From Caryophanales bacterium (lineage in GTDB: Bacteria > Bacillota > Bacilli > CAJFEE01): 64,000 nt of DNA. Position 1 is the stretch's first letter, and the number at the start of each line of letters is the position of its first letter. Made by a program: the position numbers and the translations under genes. The stretch is taken from NCBI GenBank assembly GCA_029256085.1, contig JAQSYP010000006.1:34754-98753 (forward strand), in the 5' to 3' direction. Shown here in pieces: positions 1 to 9,077 of the stretch. The notes beneath the pieces were generated by a model. The model searched no databases and had not been told where the DNA came from. It saw nothing but the letters and a program-made list of their open reading frames with translations.

Positions 1-3000
1 CTTGTTGACGTTGTATCACTAACAATTGAATACGTTCCACTGCTTGTTGTCGATCGGTATACCGAGTATCCACTTGCTCCGCTTACTGGCGACCAACTTG
101 TCTTAATACTATTATATGCCGATGAAACAGCCCTAGCCGAAGTTGGTGCTGACGGAATTGGTTTAGCACATGTAGCTGTTGAATAATTACTATAGGCTTT
201 TGTACTTCCTACTAATCGATATGCTCTTATTTTATAACAATATAATTCGTTTGTTACTAATCCGATATTTTTATATTTAGTTATGTCTAAGGTTGTATTT
301 GTAATTAGAGTATATACTCCACCATACCAGGGGGATCTGTAAACCTCATAGCCGTTTGCTCCTATAACTGGACTCCATTCAACAATTATACTATTATATG
401 CTGAAGACAGAGATTTTACTGCTGCTGGTACAGTTGGTGTAGTCACCACCCATTTTGCATACAGTGTAATTGGTTTATTTACTGCGTTATAAGTAAAACC
501 CCAAAGTTCTTTAAATGTTAAATCTTTATACCAACCCTTAAACGTATATCCTGATCTTGTAGGAGCAATTGGTTCCTTTATTAGTGTATTATAATTAGTA
601 ACTATTGAAGGTATTAAACTCCCACCTTGGCTATCAAATGTAACTTTATATGAATTAATTATCCATTTTGCATAAAGGGTTCTATTATTGGAAACAACAT
701 CTTTATTAAAATCCCATAAGAATTCCATTTGGGGGTCTTTATACCAACCTAAGAATGTATAGCCAAGCATGATTGGTGGTTTTGGTTCGGTTATAAGTTT
801 ATTGTATTCTGTTGTTATAGGCAACACCTCAATCCAACTATTACTATCAAACTCAACAGTATATGATTCAATATTCCATTTAGCGTATAAGGTCATGTCC
901 GAGTAAACATAGTTTGTGCTAAAATCCCATCTGTCAGTAAATGCAAGGTCTTTATACCATCCCGCAAATTCATGCCCTCTCTTATAAGGCCGAGGCGGTT
1001 CATTACCTATGAACGAGTTAGTTGAAATCGGGGATACATAAGTCCCTCCTAAACTATCAAAAGTCACTGTCCTTGGTAATCGAAGCACATATACTGTACA
1101 GGTTGCTAGATATCCACCATCTTCTGTCTTCACAGTAATTGTTGTCTTTCCATTTTCCCCAACTGCAGTTACTTTGCCATTACTATCGACTGTAGCTATG
1201 GATTCGTTACTACTTGTCCATGTAACATTCTTGTTTGTTGCATCAATTGGTGTAATATTAGCAGAAAGATTAATATTATCACCTACATTTAAGGTAATAG
1301 ACCGTTCAGAGAGGCTAACACCACTAACATATTTTGTTACAGTCAGCGAATAATTTTCATTAGGACTATAGTTTCCATTTGGTGCAACTCTAATGTAGTA
1401 AGTCCCCGTATTAGCATAATAGTTTATATTTTCAGATTCATTGGCAGAATTTATTGAAGATTTTATCTCAAAACCACTAGAGTTATATAAGTAAAGATTA
1501 TAATTTTTAGGTAGGTTTGAGAGATTAATATTTATATGGCCAACTGAATTTATATCAAACCTATAGTAATCATTATCTTTAAGCGTATTTATATATGAAC
1601 TATATGTTGTCCCTAGATTTATAGGATATGCGGAAGCCATACTATCATTAGGTTCATACAAATCATTGGAAACCGTTACCTTTAATGCATATTTTTGTGT
1701 AACACTTGAACCTGAATATGAACCAACCAATATATAATACTTAGTTCCTGGACTCGCTAAAAAAACTATATTTTCTTGTAATTGGTAGAGGTTCTCCGAA
1801 TAGTCTATTAATGATCCATCGGAGCTGATTAAATATAAATCATAATCTTTTGGTAAATTTGAAAGATTAATTATAAGTAGTGATTTTGTATCAACTGCTA
1901 CCTGATAGAAATCCAGATCATTCTCTGATGAAATATATGACTCGTAGGTATTTCCAACTGTAATAGGATATGCTGATGTCATTGAATCATTAATTTCATA
2001 TGGGTCAATTACTAGAGAACTATATATACCTACAGTATCAAATGATGTATTTATTGCAGATACCTCTAATGAATCTTGTCCGTATAAATCTGATGCAGCT
2101 TGAACTAATGAATCTCTAGCTTTACTAAAATCTGTAAACATTCCAAAGTAATACGTTAATGCTCTATAATATATTTTTGCAGTTTTTTCCATTCCAATAG
2201 TTTGAGCAACTAAAAATGCTGCCTTATTAGGAATTCCAGAATTAGTATGAACTCCACCGAAATCTCCCTCTTCGGTATCTGGCATATTATTATAATTGTT
2301 CATATTATCTGGTTGGTTATATAGAGATGGATTCGCCAAACTTCTTAAGGCATCTCCGTTTATATTTGGAGTGTAAACCTTATCCCCTACTATCCAGTCT
2401 GCAGGATCAAAAACCCAATTGCCGCCTTTTGCTACATCATATTTGTCATATGTTTCGATTAATACACCAAATAGATCAGCAACAGATTCATTCAATGCAC
2501 CAGATTGATTAGAATAGTATAGGTCGGCCGAATTCTCAATTACAGCATGAGTCATTTCATGTCCAACAATATCTAGGTCCCCACTTAAATGTGTAAACTG
2601 GATACCATCCCCTGACCCGTAAACCATTTCGTACCCGTTCCAGAAGGCATTATTATAATTAGTGCCAAAATTCGTATATGACCTAACTTGCATACCTCGA
2701 TCATCTAAACTATTTCTATTAAACAAGTTTTTATAAAAATCTATTACTCTACTAGCATTATAATGTGCACTCACGGCACCTTTTGTACTTTCAGATGTGA
2801 AATTATTACTTTGATTAGAAACTAGACTAGCGTTATAGATATTAATACTATTATTCATATCAAATGTACTAATATCACTCGTCTGCAGACTTATAGAATC
2901 CTTCATAACAAATAAACTACCAGTTTGGTATAAGTTTAATTGTTTTGTGTTTCCCTGAATGTCTAAACCAGTTCCTATAACTGGTCCATCAGCCCTAATT

Positions 3001-3740
3001 CTATTGACCTTGTGAATAATTTTCCCCGAGTGCGCTTCTACAAAAACATCATAATTTCCAATATAAGGTTCTAGGAAAGAAATATTAATTTTGTATACTT
3101 CATAGTTACTATTGTCTTTATTTAATATGAACTTTTCAGCTGTAGGAGTATTCCGCAGAGAATTAAAAGAAAACTCCTTTTTAGCAATTTCTATTGCTTC
3201 GTTTTCTGATAAATTGTCATTACCCACCGTTTTAATTACTTTATTTTTATCTAGTTTTCCATTAATATTTTTCACTTTACCATTCTGGTCATAGTGAACT
3301 GTAATGTTGTTTCCGTAAACCGGGATTCCATTAATAATTTGCGAGAATTTCACAAATGTATGCCCAATTTCATCCCTCTTGGTTTCTACTAATTTTAATT
3401 CTTTTGTGACATCACTTACTCCAAGAGAAGACTTGTTCTCCTCTATGAAAATCTTAGCAGATTTCTCATCTGGAATTAGTGGTTGTTCTCCTTGTGTTAA
3501 CGGGTTAATTTTTCTTTTTCTCGGTATCTCGACGTTTGGTAAAACTTTCTCAACGTATCCGTTACTAGATTTCTTAACAGTTTCAGTATCCTTTAAAATC
3601 GGTGGTATACTATCTATGTTTGTAAAATTCTTATTATATGCTGTGGGTGCAGCGGATACAGGAATTTGAATACTAGATATTATTAAAAATAATATTATTA
3701 TTAATGATTGATACTTTAGATACTTTTTAATATTAACCAA
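1..3740 (-). CDS. Secreted M4 (thermolysin-type) metallopeptidase with PPC, Ig-like, InlB-type and fibronectin-III domains; C-terminus cut by window edge
   Basis: The frame is open from 3740 to the left edge. The N-terminus is a Lys-rich signal peptide followed by a propeptide with an FTP-like segment. The zinc site HEMTH is at residues 394-398 and the third ligand Glu is at 418 in NESVAD, the same 24-residue offset from the first His as in thermolysin. A later GVHTNSGIPN motif matches the catalytic His region. After the catalytic part come two PPC-like domains (both with EPNDSM or EINDSM type starts), one Big_2-type Ig domain, three InlB-like repeats ending in LYAKW, and at least two fibronectin-III repeats. 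The start is a TTG at 3740, the only usual start codon between an upstream in-frame TAA and the signal peptide; AGGGG lies immediately before it, so spacing is tight and the exact start is uncertain. It is probably an extracellular protease held on the cell surface or on polymers by its tail. Confidence 0.9.
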   Translation of the reverse strand, partial: MVNIKKYLKYQSLIIILFLIISSIQIPVSAAPTAYNKNFTNIDSIPPILKDTETVKKSSNGYVEKVLPNVEIPRKRKINPLTQGEQPLIPDEKSAKIFIEENKSSLGVSDVTKELKLVETKRDEIGHTFVKFSQIINGIPVYGNNITVHYDQNGKVKNINGKLDKNKVIKTVGNDNLSENEAIEIAKKEFSFNSLRNTPTAEKFILNKDNSNYEVYKINISFLEPYIGNYDVFVEAHSGKIIHKVNRIRADGPVIGTGLDIQGNTKQLNLYQTGSLFVMKDSISLQTSDISTFDMNNSINIYNASLVSNQSNNFTSESTKGAVSAHYNASRVIDFYKNLFNRNSLDDRGMQVRSYTNFGTNYNNAFWNGYEMVYGSGDGIQFTHLSGDLDIVGHEMTHAVIENSADLYYSNQSGALNESVADLFGVLIETYDKYDVAKGGNWVFDPADWIVGDKVYTPNINGDALRSLANPSLYNQPDNMNNYNNMPDTEEGDFGGVHTNSGIPNKAAFLVAQTIGMEKTAKIYYRALTYYFGMFTDFSKARDSLVQAASDLYGQDSLEVSAINTSFDTVGIYSSLVIDPYEINDSMTSAYPITVGNTYESYISSENDLDFYQVAVDTKSLLIINLSNLPKDYDLYLISSDGSLIDYSENLYQLQENIVFLASPGTKYYILVGSYSGSSVTQKYALKVTVSNDLYEPNDSMASAYPINLGTTYSSYINTLKDNDYYRFDINSVGHININLSNLPKNYNLYLYNSSGFEIKSSINSANESENINYYANTGTYYIRVAPNGNYSPNENYSLTVTKYVSGVSLSERSITLNVGDNINLSANITPIDATNKNVTWTSSNESIATVDSNGKVTAVGENGKTTITVKTEDGGYLATCTVYVLRLPRTVTFDSLGGTYVSPISTNSFIGNEPPRPYKRGHEFAGWYKDLAFTDRWDFSTNYVYSDMTLYAKWNIESYTVEFDSNSWIEVLPITTEYNKLITEPKPPIMLGYTFLGWYKDPQMEFLWDFNKDVVSNNRTLYAKWIINSYKVTFDSQGGSLIPSIVTNYNTLIKEPIAPTRSGYTFKGWYKDLTFKELWGFTYNAVNKPITLYAKWVVTTPTVPAAVKSLSSAYNSIIVEWSPVIGANGYEVYRSPWYGGVYTLITNTTLDITKYKNIGLVTNELYCYKIRAYRLVGSTKAYSNYSTATCAKPIPSAPTSARAVSSAYNSIKTSWSPVSGASGYSVYRSTTSSGTYSIVSDTTST

Positions 3741-3829
3741 CCCCTGTATATATTAAGTTTATATTCTATTAAAATCTTAACATATTTAATTATTTATTTA
3801 ATGGGGAGTTGTGTCAAATAGTTTAAGTT

Positions 3830-3867
3830 CAATAAAAAATACTGGGTGCTTCATAGAATACCCAGTA
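3830..3867 (-). terminator. Rho-independent terminator of the Ig-repeat gene
   Basis: An 8-bp inverted repeat (TACTGGGT at 3840-3847, ACCCAGTA at 3860-3867) is followed on the minus strand by a T-run. It lies just after the stop codon of the upstream Ig-repeat gene. Confidence 0.8.
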
Positions 3868-3876
3868 CATAAAAAA

Positions 3877-6144
3877 TTAGTACACCTTTACCAAAGTTGC
3901 TAGGCTACTATTCTTTGCTTTATCAGTTGCAGTTACATTTAATATGGTATTCCTAGTCTGTTTTTTAATTTTAACTTTATAGGTCCCGTACTTATTTGCC
4001 ACTCCTCTACCAATAACCCCTTTTTTATTTCTTACTACAATAGTTGAATAAGCCTCAGCCTTACCTATAACATAATTACTACTTTTATAGATACGGTTAG
4101 TTTTCGGCTTTGTAGGCGCAATCTTATCAAGTACTAATAAAATGTTTGAACGACTTATATTTCCCGAAGCATCTTTAGCATGTACAGATATTTTAGTGCC
4201 TGCTTTTTTGTGGGATATTGCCATTTTGAATAATCCTTTAGCGTCTGTTTTTAAGGTGTATCTATAATTTCCGATTTGTAAAGTAATTGTTGATCTCGCC
4301 TCAGCCCTACCTGATATTACTTTTGATAAATTAGTAACAGCATTAACAATGGGTATTGAAGGAGCAATCTTATCAAGTACTTTAACCTGTGCCTTATTAC
4401 TTAAATTATTAGCGTTATCTTTTGCAGATACTAAAATATATGTTCCTTCTTTTTGTTGTGGTATTACTACCCTGAAATAACCATTTAGCCCTGTCACAGA
4501 AATATAACTTGTATTGCCAATATTAATTGTAACAATTGAACCCGGTTCAGCTTTTCCACTCAATTCCCTTGAAAGGTTTGAAATAGGGGAAATTATCGGA
4601 GTGATCGGAGCCGTACGATCAACTACATAACTATATATTGGATTTGTGTAATTTCCGGATTTGTTAGTGGCTTTAACACTGATCTGTGTATTAGGCTTTT
4701 GGATCGGAATTTCTATTTTAAATAATCCGTTAATATCCGCTGTTCCTGTATAGTTTACATTACCAATTTTAATATGTACTATTGCACCACTATCCGTTCT
4801 ACCTGTAACTTGTTTAGACTTATCACTAACCTCATTAACAATAAGGAATGATGGAGGAAACCCGTTACTGACAACAACAATTGTTGGTTCACTCCTATTT
4901 CCAGCTTTGTCTATAGCAATAACTTCCAATTTAGTTCCTGTGAAATGTATAAGGGAGCCATTACCAATATTAATATTAAAAGTACCATCGGCTTCGGTTA
5001 CAGTTGACCCTAGAAGGTAGGTACCCACTTTAACCTCTATTTTCGAATTTCTTTCAGCAGTCCCTTGAATAATATTAGATAGATTTGTGATTGCATTAAC
5101 TACTGGTGAACCAGGAGGTGTTCCATCTGAAACAATTACTTCTTTAGCTATACTCATATTTTCGGAAAGATCTGTTGAAGTAACTTTAATCAACGTTCCT
5201 TCCATCTGCCTTGGTATCCCTATATTGAAATTACCATTAATATCAGAAATTCCTTTATATTCTATGTCTCCGATTTTTACAATGACATCTGTATATCTGT
5301 CGGTCTTTCCGGTAATATTTGTATCAATATCAGAGACGTTATCTACAACAGGAGTGGTGGGTGGAGTTATGTCACTCCAATCTACTACTTTGAATTCTTC
5401 ACTATAAGGAATTGATCTGTACTCTGCCTGATTTCCATTTTTGTCTTGAACACTTACACTTAGAAGCTTCCATGTTCCTAGTGGCATTGCAATTTGACTT
5501 TTTATTATATATGTTCCTTCATACATACCGGTTTCAGGATTTAAGCTAGTATTTACACTTATTCCATATTTACCATTACAATAGAATAACGATACATCTA
5601 GAACTCCTGACTGCTCGTCGGACGCATCAATCGAAAAAGTAATACTATCTCCTTCTCCTACTCTTTCCTTATCAACTTTTACAGACTTTACATTCGGTGG
5701 GGTAATATCATACTCCTCATTCACAACTGTAAAATCCGTAGCTTCAGAGGGTTGTATCATATCTCTTTTTATGTAATAGTTGTTATACTCTTTATCTAAG
5801 ATATTAATTTGATACAGCGTCCATAGACCCGGACGTTCATTACCAACAACCAATTTGGCCTCATATTTTCCCGTTTCCCGGTTTAAAAACGCCCTTTGTG
5901 TCTTTTGTGCAATACCGTCAGGACCTAGGTAATAGATGTGAACTGATAACACATTTTCATTTAAGTCCTCAATGTCTAAAAAAGCAGTAACTACATCGTC
6001 TACTCGGGCTTCCTTCTTATCTAGAGTGATATCCTTAAACGTAGGACTATAACTATTTGCCAATGTCTTTAGGTTACTGACGTTACAGAAAATGAGTGTT
6101 AGTGTAATTAAAATACATGAAAATTTCTTTAGAATAGCCTCCAC
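3877..6144 (-). CDS. Secreted bacterial Ig-like repeat protein (755 aa)
   Basis: The protein begins with a signal peptide (hydrophobic core about residues 10-27, ending near TLANS). Two related beta-sandwich domains follow, each with the pattern VHIYYLGPDGI or VSLFYCNGKYG and a later GLWTLYQINILD or GTWKLLSVSVQD strand. Six tandem Big_6-type bacterial Ig repeats follow, recognisable by elements such as VNAVTNLSKVISGRAEARS and a DxxGxF turn, each about 75-85 residues. There is no LPXTG motif, LysM or SLH domain, so no wall anchor is visible. The start is GTG at 6144 with GGAAGG close upstream. Such arrays usually act as adhesion or matrix spacers; the function here is inferred from architecture only. 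A terminator follows directly. The neighbour downstream is the secreted M4 protease on the same strand. Confidence 0.85.
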   Translation of the reverse strand: MEAILKKFSCILITLTLIFCNVSNLKTLANSYSPTFKDITLDKKEARVDDVVTAFLDIEDLNENVLSVHIYYLGPDGIAQKTQRAFLNRETGKYEAKLVVGNERPGLWTLYQINILDKEYNNYYIKRDMIQPSEATDFTVVNEEYDITPPNVKSVKVDKERVGEGDSITFSIDASDEQSGVLDVSLFYCNGKYGISVNTSLNPETGMYEGTYIIKSQIAMPLGTWKLLSVSVQDKNGNQAEYRSIPYSEEFKVVDWSDITPPTTPVVDNVSDIDTNITGKTDRYTDVIVKIGDIEYKGISDINGNFNIGIPRQMEGTLIKVTSTDLSENMSIAKEVIVSDGTPPGSPVVNAITNLSNIIQGTAERNSKIEVKVGTYLLGSTVTEADGTFNINIGNGSLIHFTGTKLEVIAIDKAGNRSEPTIVVVSNGFPPSFLIVNEVSDKSKQVTGRTDSGAIVHIKIGNVNYTGTADINGLFKIEIPIQKPNTQISVKATNKSGNYTNPIYSYVVDRTAPITPIISPISNLSRELSGKAEPGSIVTINIGNTSYISVTGLNGYFRVVIPQQKEGTYILVSAKDNANNLSNKAQVKVLDKIAPSIPIVNAVTNLSKVISGRAEARSTITLQIGNYRYTLKTDAKGLFKMAISHKKAGTKISVHAKDASGNISRSNILLVLDKIAPTKPKTNRIYKSSNYVIGKAEAYSTIVVRNKKGVIGRGVANKYGTYKVKIKKQTRNTILNVTATDKAKNSSLATLVKVY

Positions 6145-6219
6145 TTCCTTCCAGTCCTAATTTATAACTTCGTTTGATACCAAATATATTAACACATTGT
6201 AAATATCTTGGTTTAATTT

Positions 6220-7479
6220 TTATTTTATTATTAATTCCCTTGGAAAAGGTTCGTTTTTCATTAGGTTCCACATTCTGTCTATATAAGACAGCGTGTAAAA
6301 ATTTTCATAATAATAATAGTAGTAAGACCCTTTTGTAGTCATAACAAATTGATTGTTTTCCTTTTTTACAAAGCCCAAAATTCTGGCCAACAACAGCTCA
6401 AATCCATAATTCTGCTCCAACCTCTCACCGGAAAATGTTTTGAAATCGGTCGAATTAACCCTCATTGTGTATGCGGTCCAAAACAAGTAATAAACCATTC
6501 TTTGTCTTCGTGAAAAATTCAACTTTAATGCGGTAGGTAAATTACCACTATTGATCCTATGCTGATACTCCTGCAAGTCAAATGTATTAATTTTAAATTG
6601 GTCTTCAAGTAAGGTTGTCGCAGAGCAACCAAACCCAAGGAAGTTTTCCCTCGTCATTGAGGAATACTTTGATGAACCGTATTTTGAGTACGTCCAAATT
6701 AAATCTCGTACATATCCTTGTTCATTACAATAGTCAACGATTTCATACAGTAGTTTTTTCTTTTCCCTATTGTTCATTTTAATAAACTTGCGGTCTGTAA
6801 AAGTAAAATCAATAAACGGATAAATTGCAAAGTGATTTGCACCATTATTGAACGCTGTTTCAATATCCCTTTTTAAAATTTCGATTGTCTGTCCAGGTAA
6901 CCCAAAAATAAAATCCATTGAAACCGTTTCGAAATTTACCTTTGCTAATGCACTAAAAATTCTGTTGTAATTAAATTCTCCTCTACAGAGAAGTTTTAAA
7001 TATTCTGTCTGAAATGATTGAATCCCAATGCTGATTTTTGTTACACCAGCATCTTTTAACACTAACAGCTTTTCTTCGGTTACGTCACATGGATGTAGTT
7101 CTATCCCTATATCTTCGGTGATAGTAAAATATGTATTAATATGCCCGACTATCTGTTTTATTTTATTTGCAACAAGTGCAGGAGTTCCACCACCAAAGTA
7201 AAGGCTTGTAACTTCCTTTTTTTCCATACCTAAAGAACTTCTTATAATATCAATTTCTTTAAGTAATGCTTCAATATATGTATCTATTAAGTTCTTATTT
7301 TACTTTACCTTACATTACGGACAAAAATCACAAAGCGTCCTACAAAATGGAATATGTACATATAATCCAAGGTTTCTTGTATCCTTATAATTTAATGTAT
7401 TATCGTATTTATTGGTGAAATGAAATAGCTTAAAAGACCTTGTCAGCCATGCCCGTGTTGCTTTTGTTATAATGCTCAT
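6220..7479 (-). pseudogene. Decayed copy of the HemW-like radical SAM gene (two in-frame TAA codons)
   Basis: The region is homologous along its full length to the intact gene at 9078-10337, from MSIITKATRAWLTRSF at 7479 to the C-terminal PFPRELIIK. Two TAA codons interrupt the frame at 7317-7315 and 7302-7300. Each replaces a Tyr codon of the intact copy, the first inside the CPYC part of the iron-sulfur motif. Translation could restart at 7227, but that product would lack the cluster-binding cysteines and could not be a working radical SAM enzyme. The rest of the frame (335 codons) is still open, so the decay looks recent. The upstream partner gene is also broken. Confidence 0.88.
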
Positions 7480-7491
7480 CCAATTCTCCTC

Positions 7492-7917
7492 TTTAAATAT
7501 ATCTTAGATACGTCTTTAGCATATTGATCATTATCTTTATTTTCCCACTAAATAATAGGGTGTACTCTGCTGCAAAGAAGTACCCACATTTTTCACAGAG
7601 TCCAGGGACATCAATACATCTTCCACAGATTGATAACTTACCATTTTCCATCACAACACACTGGTAACAGGGGGGTACCCTATGTCTATAAGTTCGCTAG
7701 TTTTATCACAGAATTGCCGTTTTTCATCAATGTTCAATGCCAAATCTACTGTATCAGGATACGGAGTATGAAAATTAAATGATACTGCTCTGATATTTGC
7801 CTTGTTTTTTGCGACATCACAAACATGGTGTATGCACCCTTTATTTATCTGATTAATTGCCATATATAAGCAAATATTACGAAGTTTTAAATGGTATTGA
7901 TGTCGAAACTATTTAAA
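7492..7917 (-). pseudogene. Remnant of the partner radical SAM gene, 5' truncated and frameshifted
   Basis: A fragment from 7863 (MAINQINKGC) closely matches the middle of the intact gene at 10351-11253. It shifts frame around 7677, where about 20 codons present in the intact gene are missing. It then resumes in another frame as CYQCVVMENGKLSICGRC through to the C-terminal KTYLRYI and a stop at 7492. About 155 N-terminal codons, including the radical SAM cysteines, are gone. Homology resumes upstream at a T-run followed by TTCGACA on the minus strand (about 7911-7930), which also precedes the intact gene. An internal deletion between leader and mid-gene explains this. Confidence 0.87.
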
Positions 7918-7920
7918 AAA

Positions 7921-7951
7921 ACACCGTGATTTTGGTGTTTTGAAGTGGCCT
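7921..7951 (-). terminator. Probable Rho-independent terminator
   Basis: The inverted repeat AAAACACC / GGTGTTTT at about 7927-7951 is followed on the minus strand by seven T residues. Part of the T-run is shared with the leader of the intact radical SAM copy, so it may be the end of an older transcription unit. Confidence 0.5.
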
Positions 7952-8149
7952 CTAGATGTTAGAGCTTTATTTTAAGCAGCTATGCGTTTGTTGTTATAGC
8001 ATTAAATTTAATGTTAATGTTGTATGGATAAAAGCAAAGTGCAGATTCCAACAAATTTGTTTTATTTTATTTTCTTAGGTATATGCCCAACCCCAATGGG
8101 CCACTTTTGCATATCCTCTAGTGTGTGAAATAAATAGGAGGGATTTGCT

Positions 8150-8428
8150 TTGACATATGATTATTCAGTAATTGATTTTAACGATCAACGAATACGCCCA
8201 GGATTGGGATTCGGTAGACCAAGACCCGGTTTTGGATTCGGTAGACCGAGACCTGGCTTTGGATTGGGCTTTTTAGGGGGGCTTGCTACTGGTGCACTAT
8301 TGACACCCGGACCTGGATTCGGCTATGGTTACCCACAATACACTTACTATCCACCATACCCTTATCCGCCTTACCCTTACCCTTACTATCAAGATCTAAA
8401 CTATAATATTCCATTTTCTCCTTACTAA
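8150..8428 (+). CDS. Small Gly/Pro/Tyr/Arg-rich low-complexity protein (92 aa)
   Basis: The start is TTG at 8150, preceded by AGGAGGG with 7-nt spacing, and a terminator follows the stop, so this looks like a real gene. After a short N-terminal part (MTYDYSVIDFNDQR) there are three GFG(R)PRPG-type repeats, a short hydrophobic stretch LGFLGGLATGALL, then a Tyr/Pro-rich tail of YPPYPYP repeats. There is no signal peptide and no cysteine. The composition resembles small structural proteins of spore coats or cell surfaces in Bacillaceae, but no family was recognised. It lies on the opposite strand between the two radical SAM cassettes. Confidence 0.7.
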   Translation: MTYDYSVIDFNDQRIRPGLGFGRPRPGFGFGRPRPGFGLGFLGGLATGALLTPGPGFGYGYPQYTYYPPYPYPPYPYPYYQDLNYNIPFSPY

Positions 8429-8473
8429 AAACAAATATTAAAACGTGATAGTAGTATAACCTCTAAAGAAATC

Positions 8474-8519
8474 AAGTGGATCAACCCGATAAAACATCAT
8501 CAGACTGGTCCACTTTTTT
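8474..8519 (+). terminator. Rho-independent terminator of the 92-aa gene
   Basis: AAGTGGATCA (8474-8483) pairs with TGGTCCACTT (8506-8515) with one wobble, followed by a T-run to 8519. Confidence 0.75.
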
Positions 8520-8527
8520 ATAGTTAA

Positions 8528-9022
8528 TTATTCTAATCCATACCCCTTATAAACTTCTTCCCAATTAAGAGCCCTAACCATTCTATTTTCTATTTGACCT
8601 ATTTGCTTAAATCCATATTGCGCGTAGAGAGAATGAGCATCTTTAGTAGCTAGGTGAAAATTTGTACCTTTTAATTTAGGATGGTCAGTTATAATACCCA
8701 TTAGCCACTTGCCAAGTCCACGTCCTCGGAATTCAGGTATTATAAAGACATCCCCAACCCAGGAAAACCTGACAAGGTCCGATACAACGCGTGCAAACCC
8801 AATCTGTTTAGCAGTTCCATCTTTAGGATTTCCTTCATAGACACCATAACAAAGAACTGAATTTTTAATAGATTCTCTTACTAACTCCTTAGGAATACCT
8901 TGAACCCAATATGAGTCTTTACTAAGAAAATTATGTATAACTTCTATATCTAAAAAGCTTTTGTTTGTGCTTATAGTAAATCCATCGCTGTTAGTCCAAA
9001 ATAATTCTTCATCCTTTATCAA
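8528..9022 (-). CDS. GNAT-family N-acetyltransferase (164 aa)
   Basis: This is a single-domain GNAT protein. The acetyl-CoA loop is RGRGLGKWL, after the beta-4 strand GDVFIIPEF. A C-terminal region YAQYGFKQIG is typical of the fold. The start is TTG at 9022 with GGTGA about 7 nt upstream. The gene lies 55 bp downstream of the HemW-like radical SAM gene on the same strand, so the two may be cotranscribed. The substrate is unknown. Confidence 0.85.
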   Translation of the reverse strand: MIKDEELFWTNSDGFTISTNKSFLDIEVIHNFLSKDSYWVQGIPKELVRESIKNSVLCYGVYEGNPKDGTAKQIGFARVVSDLVRFSWVGDVFIIPEFRGRGLGKWLMGIITDHPKLKGTNFHLATKDAHSLYAQYGFKQIGQIENRMVRALNWEEVYKGYGLE

Positions 9023-9077
9023 TCTTATTCACCCTATTTTTTATACTTTTTTGTGATATCAAAAGGGGTCAATATGC

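Noticed and set aside
6083..6271. 62-codon minus-strand frame
   Set aside because: It overlaps the start of the Ig-repeat gene and the end of the radical SAM pseudogene in another frame.
7300..7317. TAA codons as programmed recoding
   Set aside because: TAA is not used for selenocysteine or pyrrolysine, and the partner gene is also broken, so simple decay is more likely.
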